From: Trichoplusia ni
Taxonomy: Eukaryota > Arthropoda > Insecta > Lepidoptera > Noctuidae
Assembly: GCF_003590095.1 (NCBI RefSeq)
Contig: NC_039502.1
Span: forward strand, 1,922,001-1,986,000
Reading direction: 5' to 3'
DNA: 64,000 bases
The notes under the pieces were generated by a model. It saw only the letters and a list, made by a program, of their open reading frames with translations. It was not told the DNA's origin and did no database searches. Below are positions 50,501-61,434 of the stretch, piece by piece. The position numbers and the translations under genes were made by a program. How positions within the stretch are numbered: position 1 is the first letter of the stretch; each line of letters opens with the position of its first letter.

Positions 50501-53100
50501 AATAGTTCATTAGTCTTAAATATCGTCTATTCAAATCTCAGAAATATATTTCAAAGTTGTTTTATTCAAGAAATATTTTGAATATTTTTAGTAGTTATAA
50601 TTTTGGGCTTCATGTAAAGATTTTTCAAATTCAATAATAAAGCATGTTTAAGTCTGTAGTACCTTAAATAACATTGTGTAAACTCAATTAGATGTTTAGA
50701 CTAACAATGCTTTGTTTAATCAAAATAATTTGCCAAATTTTATTTTTAACATGCTAAGAACCTTATTGATTTCTAATTTAAGTTTTTAACGTTTCTAAAC
50801 GACCTATTAAATGCCTGTCGGGAATTAAAGCTCTTTTTGTAATAAACTTTATTTTTTCATACATTGATTTGCAAGACAATGTATAAATTATAAATTGTAC
50901 TACTGGAAGAGAGACAAGCCGCTGATATAAGGCATCTTTATCAACAAGCTACGTGCCTACGGAGTAACATTTATAATTTTGTATGATAGTCACTTGGAAG
51001 CAAGCCTGCAAATAATTGCTTCTCATAAAGGGTTTTCATTAGCCACACTATTTTGATAAATTAAAGCGCGATACCAATTATCATTGACTAGAAACAACCC
51101 ACATTTTTCTTTATTCGGTTTATAGAATTTATTTATCTTATACAACACTTACAAATTTTTACAATAAGATTTACAAAAATACATGAATAGATTAAATGTT
51201 TTAATACCTCTGGCATGCAGGATTGAATAAAATTTAAAAATTTTATTAAGGAAGGAAAATGAATGCTAACTGTAAGTTCATAAATATGATATTTCCGTGC
51301 GATCTATTCAAACATTGTCGACGTCACGATACGACACACTACATTTGTATCTGTAGAAGGGATTAACGATATATTTTGCATAAACGCCAAACTTTAACCA
51401 CAAAACAGTTTAACTGTAACCGCTAACGGTTTAACAATTAAAATTGTTTTCTAATGAACATTGGGTTACTTTGCATATACATACATATTATAAATTATTC
51501 TGAAATATCAAATTTGTAAAAAGCAAAAACTGTGGATATATTTATGTGGGCTTTAAAATAATAACTGTAACCATTGTAAAATTCAATTTATTTAAACTAA
51601 TTCTCAGTTTAAGCCTGCAATTTCTAGGTAGACTATAGTTTTACTTGTGTCACATAAGCAAAATTGTATTCAACAATTATTTATTACTTAAAATTCTTAA
51701 ATAATAGGGATGATGACTGGGTATAAACAGAAAATTTCTCATTAGTCCCTCAGTTAGATAATTGAAAAGTATGAGACACGTATTTTTTCCATTTTCAGAA
51801 AAACTAGAATTGACAAAGATTACGTCATGCGTAAGTTTCATTCACTGTAATTTGGTCAATTTATGTTTGCGGGACAAAATAAAAAATACGTATCCGTTAT
51901 TATACAAAAAACTACAAGACGAGACACTGCAAGAAAAATTGTCGTCATCCCTATTGTCTTTTAGAAAATTCTTACAAAACCAGTTTAGTGGTTTCTATAT
52001 GGGTGGGCATCGTAATTAGTTAATACATCTATACTGGTATTTATACCTATTTCAGTATAGTTATTTAGTTAAGCTAATTGCAGATTATGTTTTAACTAGA
52101 GAAAAAATAACATAAAAATTGAAGCTTATACATATATGTGTAGGTACTAGATCGTTTTTTTTAAACTTAACATGAAATGGTTCTCAACTTCTTTTTTTAA
52201 GTTGTTTACTAAATTATTGATGTAGAACTGTCTCCAAGGAGGTAAGAGCCGCATAAAAGGAAATTGCAGATACATTCACAATTATTATTCTGAATTCAAA
52301 GGAGGATATTACATTTGAATACGTTATAACTGTCTAAACAAGTCGTGTGAACGATTGTGGGACCACCCCGTTTGTGACGCTTCCTATCACTCACGTGATT
52401 GAGGGAGTTTGGACGTCATACGGGGACACTGGGAGGTCCAAACTGTGGGATTAATAGACTGACGTGCCTAACAGTGGTACTGTGAAATGTGTAGTAGGGA
52501 ATTTCTTGCAATTTCCAAAACAAAATATTAGATTTTAAAAAATTAAAACCCCACGTTTAAGTGTCCATTAAAATTTTATCAAAATCGGACCAGCCGTTTT
52601 TTAGTTTTAAATTGCATTGTCATTGCGTTTGAAGCTACTTTCAATTTCAGCCTGCTGTGAGTGTATAAAAACGTTTGAAAAATTAAAAACGTTAATCCTC
52701 AGACAGATCTGGAGCTGGTGTCTCCAGGTGAAATTAACCGGTCGCCTTTCTTTGATGGATTGATTATTAGTCCTCATTGCAGCAAAATAGTTTAAAAGGC
52801 GAATTTTCAAGTGTAGATGTAAGTCTGATAAACTAAAAAATAATTGCTGATATAATTGGTAAAATTAGCTATAAGAAAGGAAGAAAACTAAAATGTTACG
52901 AAAAAAAATATCACAAATCTAATATTCACAAATAGGTATCCGTGTATATACCTATCCTTAAAATATGAGACGTCACAATAGCACAACAGCTGCCATAAAC
53001 AATATTAGTTGATATTCCAAGACCGTTCAACATACAATGAGGTATTAGGTATAAAGATCGCAATTGCTCGCGTAATGATGGGTTACCGGCCACGCGGTCT
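47560..53100. other. AT-rich noncoding DNA, no gene seen
   Basis: The most AT-rich and least structured part of the window. Apart from the repeat fragment at 52.56 kb, no exon, RNA gene or recognisable mobile element was found. A donor-like aggagGTAAGA at about 52240 lacks a matching acceptor. Confidence 0.55.
52555..52608 (-). repeat. Fragment of the same interspersed repeat
   Basis: The minus strand reads aaaacggctggtccgattttgataaaattttaatggaca, matching the 'gctgaaccgattt...gaaattt' core. Confidence 0.45.
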
Positions 53101-53112
53101 ACTTGCGACCTA

Positions 53113-53205
53113 CATGTACTTACAACTTACCTGTCTCTGAATTTTACAACAACAAAAAGCGGGACAGAGTTATACAAAGCATAGAGCGTCATCTCCCTTT
53201 AACAA
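53113..53205. mobile_element. Repeat related to the MITE-like family
   Basis: The minus strand contains aaagggagatgacgctctatgctttgtataactctgtcccgctttt, which aligns with the centre of copy A (ctatgcc..ata..ctgtcccgctt). The flanks cctgtctctga and tgaaacaggctt form a weak inverted pair. I recall similar text as a moth repeat. Confidence 0.4.
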
Positions 53206-53546
53206 CTGAAACAGGCTTGATTTAAGTCTTGGTGGCGGGCCCCAGCAGCTTGCGTGGGAAAACAGCTATATACCATACTATTACGTACCGATGGAATAAT
53301 AAATATAGGTATCGTGACGTCAGATGTCAGTTTGTAGAGCTCGATATGACACGAGTGATGGACTATGATTTTGTTCGACTGGTTTGCAAATAAATGCATT
53401 GTTAGGTGTTTATCTTAATTGCTGTGTATGTTGTTAGGGGGTAATGTGGTATGATTTGTGAGATGCTCTTGTCAAGAGGGACAGTATGAGCATTGGGAAA
53501 ATTAAAGTATAGTTCGGTTGTAAAGAGTAAGATTTTTATTTTATTA

Positions 53547-53785
53547 CTAGCTGTTGCCCGCGACTTTGTCCACATGGTTAGAATTTTCCCCGTTTTTTCC
53601 ACATTTTCCATTGTATCTTCGCTCCTATTAGTCGCAGTCGCTTCCTTGATAAATGGTCTATTCAACACAAAAATATTTTTTCAATTCAAACCAGTAGTTC
53701 CTGAGATTAGCGCGTTCAAACAAACAAACAAACTCTTCAGCTTTATATATTAGTATATATTAGTATATATATATTAGTATATAGA
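53547..53785 (-). mobile_element. Lep1-type Helitron-like element, near complete
   Basis: Reverse-strand copy of the element at 2.2 kb. CTAG at 53547-53550 with outside A is its 3' end, and GA at 53784-53785 with outside T is its 5' TC end. Internal landmarks (ccacattttccattgtatc, ctcctattagtcgcag, actcttcagc) match the other copies. Its 5' end is expanded into repeats of a TATATTAGTA-like unit at about 53742-53782, a local change not seen at 2.2 kb. Confidence 0.8.
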
Positions 53786-54842
53786 TTTCGGTATTTTTAC
53801 TCTCAGCCTCGTCATAGCAAACCCCTAATGGAAAACACTATAATGAATATTGTCTTCACATCATATTTTGGGAAATTAGATTTCCGTCATGGTCTTGATC
53901 ATAACTGATTTCAATTTCACTAGTCAAAATACGAAACTGACTAAACTGCAAGATACAGGCAAACTTTAGAACACAAATATATCTTCCACGTTACACAACA
54001 ATGTATGTCAAGAACTACTCAGAAACGGCGTAAACTAGAAATGAAAGGACAGTTAAAATCCTGAGCTAACGTGAGCTGAGCGAAGAGGTGTTAATTGGTT
54101 TACGATTCACCGTTACAACGCGTTTATGACCCATATAAGAGATCTGAAGATTGTTTATTAGCTACACGTATGAAACGGAATGTTGGCGGAGGGTAGCGGT
54201 TGAAAGTTTATGTGCTGACTGATCTGATTATAATTATAATTGTTGACGGGATAACTATGATATTGGGTTGTTTTGGTTGTTCTGCTTTGTTAATCTTGGT
54301 ATTACCTAAATAGTAGATATAGAAAAATGACGGCGAAATCGTTACGACCTTTGTTATGCTGAAGCAGAAAGCCTAATCTCAGGTTAACCGAATAGTTCTC
54401 TAGATAAAAAGGCTGATTTTTGCTCAGTTTATCTTAATATTCACAATTCAATTTGAATGGATTGTCTGCAAATATAATAACACATGAGCAGGTTCTTAAT
54501 TTAAAAATACAGGAATGTTGAAACCTCTTTCCTAAATTAGCAGTTACGATGTACGCCTGCAAACAGACTGACGCTGACGCCTCAATCCGCTCAGACACCA
54601 TGCAAGGACAATAAAAATAATTTTAAATGCATCATAAAATTCAGAAATCGAATTTCAAAGAATGTTTCAAACATTCCCGTGCAGAACAAAGATTCCGAAA
54701 ATATTATTTTTATGAGTACAAAAGCATAATACAAGTTTATACTGCGTATTCTCCTGTCGCTCATAAGGCGGTATTAGTGCGATAATTTACGATAATTTTT
54801 GGCATTTATCGCTCTATGTCAACTGTGGGTCGATGAGTTTTT

Positions 54843-54856
54843 ATGCGCGCGCGCAT
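54843..54856. repeat. Alternating GC palindrome (possible Z-DNA)
   Basis: ATGCGCGCGCGCAT is a perfect 14-base palindrome of alternating purine and pyrimidine. Confidence 0.6.
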
Positions 54857-55950
54857 TGTGATTCATTCGCGGGATCGAGATTATTTGAGAGAAGCGACTG
54901 AGTTTTAGTATGGCAATAAAATTGAATTTTAGGTAGATTTTATGTATATATCTAGAGATACAGGTATCATATTGCTGTTTTGGGATTTAATCCTGTTTAC
55001 ATATATTAAATTAGGATTTTATATATTTTTTATTTATACAGCATGAAGCCTTTGCCCAGTATTAAGATATTTAAAAACTTTTATTGTAACTACAACAAAA
55101 CTCATTTCGAAATTCACGACTCACATACAAATGGTATAATTTAGGCAGTATTAGAATATTTCCCACACTACATGTCATATCTGCACACACCCTACTCTTT
55201 GGCATGAGCTTTCAAAACACGAGATTAATCCATGTCAGTGTAAACGCTACATTGTACACTCGCGGAAAGTTTACGACGTACACGTATGGAAAAAATCGAA
55301 TTTATTCGTAAAAACGTGCGATTTATTCGACTTTTATGCCTAACAGCTTTCCGAAGCGCGTTGCCTAACTGGAAAGGAATCTGTCGGGATATTGTTGGTT
55401 CTTTTTTCAATAAATGTACTTTTACTTGTAAGTTTTGAACAAACTGAATTTAAAATTTCAATTATAGTTTTGTTATTATCGAATATCATCATTCGTCCTT
55501 ATTTTCCTTGGCGTGACTTCCACAAACCATACTGTCCTGTGGATAATATATACAGTGCGCGTCCAAGGCCTGATTGTTAAAGATCTACGTGGAGCACAAA
55601 AACCTAACGTCTTAACGTGCATGTCGAGACTCAACTTATACAACTCAAACTTAAAAGTATATGGTCTCACTAGTATTCTTTGAAGATATCGCGACGAAAA
55701 TCCCTTGGAGTTACTTGGAGTTTAAACTATATTCATTCTCCTATTATTGTATATTATCAAAATCAGCGTGACAAATAAAGCATCTCTCACATTAATAATT
55801 TTAATATAAATGAAACGATAAAATACGAGTATTCAAACAACATTATCTAAATCTCTTCGGTAATCAAACTCAACAAAACCAAGCTCTCGGCTGGCAAATC
55901 ATTGTTTAAGATGAGAATCGTACAAGCCGGTGTAAATGGCTGTAAAGGTG

Positions 55951-56070
55951 ATAGATAGCTGGTATGGCAGAACAGGGGTCGCGGGTTCAGATAATAGCTG
56001 AACTATTGGTGAAACTACTTAATGTTCGACATGGGTTTATGTAAATGTATGGTGTATGTTTAAAAGTGTG
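55951..56070 (+). mobile_element. tRNA-derived SINE, degraded
   Basis: Box A-like TAGCTGGTATGG at about 55957 and box B-like GGGTTCAGAT (55983-55992) precede atgttcgacatgggtttatgtaaatgtatggtgtatgttt, which resembles the SINE body motif gagtatgggtgtctatgtgc...tgtatgttt. Divergence is high. Confidence 0.5.
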
Positions 56071-56337
56071 CGCATACATAAATAATATTATTATTTTTAA
56101 GTAAACTTTGTTGTATGGAGTTTTGTAATTACATAGTAATATTTTGACTGTAAATACTATTTATATTGTTAGTGTCGTAAACCATAGCTCTCGTTTTAAA
56201 AAGACTAGCAATCTATCTTGTATATAGAGATGAAATGAGAATTGATGAATTTTATATAAAATGTGTCTGTACCTTGGTATTCAATCTTAACATATTTTGT
56301 CTTCTAATGTGTTGAACGTACCGGTAAATAAACAGAA

Positions 56338-56510
56338 TTACTTGAAATTAAATTAAATCACATATAACTACTGGGAGTAGGATATTTCATCACTATTACA
56401 TTTCTTTTTCTGAGAACTCTGTAGTCGATGTTCCCTATCTGACTATCCTGAGAAGAAATGCCGAAACAAACACAAGGGTCGCTGTCTCCTAAATTTCAGA
56501 CAATTGTTGA
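56338..56510 (-). mobile_element. LINE-like 3' end, second copy
   Basis: Matches the 45.3 kb unit: gagtaggatatttcatcac, tgtagtcgatgttccctatctgactatcctgagaagaaatg, ccgaaacaaacacaaggg, cagacaatt. The tail (gaaattaaattaaatca) is degraded compared with the clean AAATG array at 45.3 kb. Confidence 0.55.
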
Positions 56511-56749
56511 AATACAAGCATTATTTTTATAATAACATGGATTTAACACAACGGAATTTCATCGTAACTCTACATAGGACCGCCCAGCAAACCGCTAGTT
56601 ACCCGACCGCAACATAAAATAGTAATATGTTCTATACACAATTACAAGCAGCTGTTTATGTGTTTCATGAGTTCCCTAAACATTATCTGTTCACGGCAAT
56701 TACTCCACGACTTATCCATTGTGCTATCGTATGTGGGGATCTGACCTCG

Positions 56750-56866
56750 TACCACTACCACTTCAAGTAACGTTACTGCTGTTGTGGAAAAGAGATGCCG
56801 CCCTACGCCGCCTATCACTGTCTCTCTCGCACAGTTGCAATCGTATCAATTGAAGTCGTGGTGGTA
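56750..56866. mobile_element. MITE-like element, copy B with 17-bp TIRs
   Basis: Left taccactaccacttcaa (56750-56766) and right ttgaagtcgtggtggta (56850-56866) are inverted with 15 of 17 matches. The centre gaaaagagatgccgcc...cactgtctctctcgc follows the same GA-rich/TC-rich loose palindrome as copy A. No ORF. Confidence 0.5.
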
Positions 56867-57088
56867 GGGACTGATGTTTACATTTTTATTGTTACACTGC
56901 GTTAAATTTACGATACGGCCTTATCATTATAGCAGCTGAATAACGTTTGATGGTCGTCGTAAATTATTAGCTTTGGACATTTTAGGGTTAGCTTTAGGAA
57001 TTGTTAGGTGATGGAATTAGTAGATTTTTTTTCAAAGTTACTGCATAATATTACAAATGAGGGTAATATAAATATTATGGGAAATTTG

Positions 57089-57250
57089 ACTGCACAGATA
57101 GCCTAGTGTTCGATCCCCGCGTAGGGCAGGCATTTGTGTGATCCACTAACAGGTACTTGTTCTGAGTCTGGGTGTCTTCGTGCACGTGATTTGTATGTTT
57201 CTGAAACCTCCCGCGACACAAACATGAAAATTCCTTACTGAGTGAGCCTT
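57089..57250 (+). mobile_element. tRNA-derived SINE with deletion between box A and box B
   Basis: The head tgcacagatagc resembles the 36.9 kb copy but passes almost directly into tagtgttcgatccccgcgtagggcaggc, so about 40 bases between the two promoter boxes are missing. The body (gagtctgggtgtcttcgtgcacgtgatttgtatgtttctgaaac) is the same as at 4.2 kb. It ends in a T-run at 57249. Confidence 0.75.
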
Positions 57251-58197
57251 TTTTTAAAGAAAAGCGTAGAAAGAGCATAGACCAACCATTTTGTTTCTTT
57301 GAAATAAACGAACATAACATTGAGAATAGTTTAACTTTCATTTGAGATAGTTTTATTCCCCCTTTACCCAATAAATCTATAAAATTTAAAAGATATTTGC
57401 AAATCTGATTCATACGAACCAGCATCTACAACATCAGTCATCTTAACACATAAGTCTTGATCTTTCACTATACTCTGTTCTCTCTGTGTGCGCATAATTT
57501 CATCATTAAACATAATAGACCCTAAATGTTAATGTATGGTTCTTCGGCGCCCTTCAGTTCACCGTAACCTACTGTCTAAACAAACATAATCATTACAAAT
57601 TCAAGCAAAACTAACCTTTATTACAACTGCCTAAGAGTTACACCAAACGCAAAAAATCAAAGCTAAAATATTGGTAAACAAGATTCTAATTTACAGCTGA
57701 TGAGAGGGAATTTGAACTTTATGGAGTGGTTTTAAGGGTGTTGGTGATTGTATTTAAAGTTCGGTAAAGCAAGCAAGGACATCGGTAGTACCAATAGCGA
57801 AATAATTGCTAGATTGTTTGTACTACATACATTATACAAATATATACTGCAGCCATTAGAATATAAACACAATTTTGTTTATCATTAATATGTTCATTGT
57901 ATTTGGAATTGCTATGAAAATAATGGTCTGATTGTGATTATTATTTCTGGAATGATAGATATAGATAGGAGTATCTATATTGTTCTATATTAAGAAATAC
58001 AGATGAATATTAGGCATTCCATTTATCTATTCTATATTATTGATTATTGTTCTATCAGTTTTGAGCACAGATACACACATTAAAATATTTTATTTTTTTT
58101 ACACTGAAGTATAATAATATTTGATTACATCAATTCTAATGGGTAAAGCTATGTATTAAACAACAGTGTCACAAATAATGAAACTTCACTCTATTAT

Positions 58198-58325
58198 GAG
58201 TATGTCTGTTACGTCTTCAATGCTAAAAGGCTGAACCAATTTCAATGAAATTTTTGTTTGGAGGTAGTTGATATCTTGGATTTTAGAAACAGTGACCTGA
58301 CTGGAAAAGAGACGATATATTGGAT
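58198..58325 (+). repeat. Interspersed repeat ('gctgaaccaatttcaatgaaattt' type)
   Basis: gagtatgtctgttacgtcttcaatgctaaaaggctgaaccaatttcaatgaaatttttgtttggaggtagttgat resembles the widespread moth sequence 'tctgttacgctttcacgcctaaaccgctgaaccgattt...gaaattt'. A related piece on the other strand lies at 52.56 kb. Confidence 0.5.
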
Positions 58326-59080
58326 TTTATAAAAGAAGTTATCTTAAAATCATATAAAAAGTGCTTCAATAAACAAAATAACATGAAATACGATTCTATT
58401 TTGTTTCCTGATTGAACCAAATATGTGTTTACCGACTGCTCTACATATTTACTTTAATTATTTTATTGCCTTCAACACAAACAGTATTGTTTATTTAAGT
58501 ATTCAAACATTTTATTATTTGTTTTAACTAAATGCAACAGTTTTGCTAAAGTAAATACAATACAGAGCTGTTTAATATTGAAAAATGAAAATTCATTATT
58601 TGTATTAATAGAAATTATTAATTTTGTTAGATTGACAAAATAGTTTAAACTATTCAAAATACTTTATTATTGATTTGTGGTAAAATTTAGTTTACTAATG
58701 TTTATAAAGTTCTTACGCAAGTTTCTAATATTTGACCAAGATGCAAGCTTTATTATTGCATCTTCACGAAATAAACAACTTTACAATGATTCACGGAAGA
58801 ATAAATGGTGTGTGCAAAATTTAAAATTAACTTCCCAAATTTTTTACGTTTAATTTCATTACTACAACTTCGAACTTACCTATCTTCTCTTATCTTATTT
58901 AATCTTTCAATAACTCACAAACCAATACTGACATTGAGAAGTCACACGATATTTGAACCTTCTGTCTGTCTCGGCGGTTAACCTCAGCGACACTTCATAA
59001 TTCACGATAATGGCCTAACCTTTTCTATTTACAATCAGAATTATGTATCGACAGGTGGCAATGCCAATCCTAAAACAGAA

Positions 59081-59170
59081 ACCTACCACTATCGCCTTAA
59101 GTGCGACAGTTGTAATTGTGGAAGAGAGAAAGCGCACTGTACCCTGTAGAGCGTTGTCTCTTTTCCTCAA
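59081..59170. mobile_element. MITE-like element, copy C, one end lost
   Basis: It begins cctaccactatcgcctta and has the central gaagagagaaagcgcactgt...tagagcgttgtctcttttcctc. The right inverted end is not recognisable. Confidence 0.4.
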
Positions 59171-59319
59171 TTTGAACCTTCTTAGTTTAAGAGTTTATGG
59201 TATACCCCGGTATCCTAATAAAGCTGTATTGAAATAAGTTTACAATCACAGTTTGTCGGTAATATGTAAATTATACAAACTCCAGCGTTTACTAGTACAA
59301 AGAGTATTTATTTGCAGAA

Positions 59320-59337
59320 CTGTGATTCGAATCGCAG
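59320..59337. repeat. 18-bp near-perfect palindrome resembling a tRNA T-arm
   Basis: CTGTGATTCGAATCGCAG has one mismatched pair and contains GATTCGAATC. It resembles a T stem-loop, but no acceptor, D or anticodon arm is visible around it, so it is not called a tRNA. Confidence 0.6.
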
Positions 59338-60247
59338 TCCTTTTTTAAATGACCGCCGGTGGGCGCGCATCCGAAATGGAATTGATGGAGTTTTATCGTG
59401 TATTTGGAAACAGAAAACGGTGAGCACCCTTTCTATTTTCGAAGTTTTTTAAAAGTTCGTATTTCCATCGTTTTTGATATGGATAGCAAAATGTATTGCT
59501 GAATGTCGTCTAAATACATTGTTTTTTTTATACGTCCATGGCATTTGTTTTTATTTTAGAGTTGGGTAGTAAATCATTGTGCTTGATGAATTAATTTTCC
59601 AAAAATATTTTTGGTTTTTGGTTAAAGAATACCCAGTTAAAGAATAATGTTAGTTTTTCTATGTGAATTTGTAAACAAACTATAACGTTTTAAAAATGAT
59701 TTGCTGATCGACTAGTGTATGTAACATGGTTTCCTAGATTTTAGAAAATACAGGTATCACGTAACAGCGTGTTTCGTAGAATAAAAACCGTTTGGCGTTA
59801 CAAATATTGGAAAATAATTCGAGAAATTCAGTTCGCTGCAACGGCTATTGAAAATAATAAAATTATTGTTGTATCTATGAGAGCTTTCAGGAATCGCTCG
59901 ATCGTTGTACTGCTTTTTTACTGGTTTTATGAGCGGGTTCTAAAAATGAACAACAGAAACGTTTTTACCTAGTATGTGAGATATACTTTTAAGAGCATTT
60001 TTAGTAGCACAGTTTTTTTTAAAAGGTAGAGTAGTTAGTCGGCAAGTTAGAGTCTCATTTCCGATGCAGAAAGTTAAGTACCAATAGATTAAAGAAAATC
60101 AAATTCCCCCTTAATTTTATTTGCCAACCACCGAGATCTGATGACTGAAACAAGCGATGCTTAACCTTTACTATCTTAATTTTTAGTATTTGCAGTTAGA
60201 GTGGCAGAAACTAATTATCTATGGGAACTTTGACTGTCTAACTATCA

Positions 60248-60313
60248 CGGTTCATGAGATACTGCCTGTAGACGGACAAACAGTTCCGTTTATACCTTTT
60301 GGGTCCGGAACTC
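60248..60313 (+). repeat. Same interspersed repeat, degraded 3' half
   Basis: ggttcatgagatactgcctgtagacggacaaacagttccgtttataccttttgggtccggaactc is a diverged copy with a deletion after the gacggac core. Confidence 0.55.
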
Positions 60314-60942
60314 AAACGCGTCGTTTAACAGAATCTAGTAAGCACAGGGTGTCTTAGTTTTATCTTTAAGAAAAATACACAAAACACTGTCACCCTTATC
60401 ACATTACCTTTATATACCTTATCACCACCCTTACATTATGGCAAAAAGGTCCAAACATCAATAAAGTCCCCAGTTCTCGAAGTTTGGATACACCTCACTC
60501 CCCCTTCAGAGAAATATGCGGAAACCGGAATGACGCATGACTGAACCGCAGGACACGCAAAAACTACTACTTTTTATAGGTTTACAGTTCATCAAATATT
60601 ATTATTGCACTTTTACATTTTCAAAAGGTTTTATTAGTGTAGTTTTGTTATTTATCCTCATAATAATAAATTGTGTGTGAAATATAATGGCAATACATAA
60701 AAGAGAATATTCTGAAAAGCTTTAACCCCGGTATTATATATTTATTCTGTATTGCACATACAAATTAATAAAAGAAATATAGATCGAAGTAACTCAATTG
60801 AGAATTTTCACACTGATATTTTTTTTAATTCGCTTGTTAATAGTGTTTTGCGTCTAGCTAGATGAGATTTTTAATCCAGAATTTTTCTTTTCTTTTTATT
60901 TTCTTTTTATTCCTAGCCATGTTTTTTAAGCTGATTTGGTTA

Positions 60943-60955
60943 AGGTCATGGGTCA
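60943..60955 (+). promoter_or_regulatory. DR1 nuclear receptor element
   Basis: AGGTCA-t-GGGTCA is two direct half-sites with one spacer base, the arrangement bound by USP/RXR- and HNF4-type receptors. The left half with its 5' extension (TTAAGGTCA) also resembles a monomer site. No adjacent promoter is established. Confidence 0.3.
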
Positions 60956-61174
60956 TATTAATTTAATTTCTTTACAAATATAATTAAAGAAAAACAGGAA
61001 TTTGACACTGGTGTATTGTAATTACGACATCAAAAAGTAAACCTGTATTAATTTATTGAATACAAAACATAACTAAATAAAATTGACCTAATTAAAAACA
61101 AAATGCTTAATTCGATAAAATCACGTTTATAAACAATACGTTGTGAATGAATATATAATGAGGACGTGACAATT

Positions 61175-61307
61175 AGGCGGCCAGGTGTCGCGGTATCTGC
61201 GCGTGCGATTGTGCTTGCGCGATGTTACACGTGCGCGGGCGCACATCGAGCTGATCGCACGATGCACACGTAGGCACGGAAGTCGGGGGGGAAGGGGGGA
61301 GGGAAGG
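61175..61307. promoter_or_regulatory. CpG-dense islet with G-quadruplex motif
   Basis: About 110 bases from ggcggccagg hold some 18 CpGs, a CACGTG E-box (61228-61233) and several GCGCG words, in strong contrast to the AT-rich flanks. It is followed by G7-aa-G6-a-G3 (61285-61303), enough G-tracts for a quadruplex. A TATATAA lies at 61152-61158, just upstream. It could be a promoter or enhancer; no transcript start or exon is recognised. Confidence 0.3.
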
Positions 61308-61345
61308 AGATACGGAAATAATTAGGAGTAGGTATGGGGGCCGAT

Positions 61346-61434
61346 TTGGTTATATAGGATAATATTTTGGTTAGTATTTTGGTTATATTGGTTATATAGG
61401 TAATATTGGTTATTATAGGATTTTATAGGATTTT
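61346..61434 (+). repeat. Degenerate minisatellite (ggttatat-type)
   Basis: Variants of ggttatattggttatataggtaatatt and ataggatttt are reiterated over about 90 bases, beside the CpG-dense islet at 61.2 kb. Confidence 0.6.

Noticed and set aside
53113..53118. Minus-strand donor gagacag|GTAAGT
   Set aside because: It lies inside a dispersed repeat related to the MITE-like family and the preceding minus-strand sequence is part of the same repeat.
57075..57425. 116-codon minus-strand frame as a gene
   Set aside because: It is largely antisense of the SINE at 57.09-57.25 kb and continues into low-complexity lysine/leucine-rich sequence.
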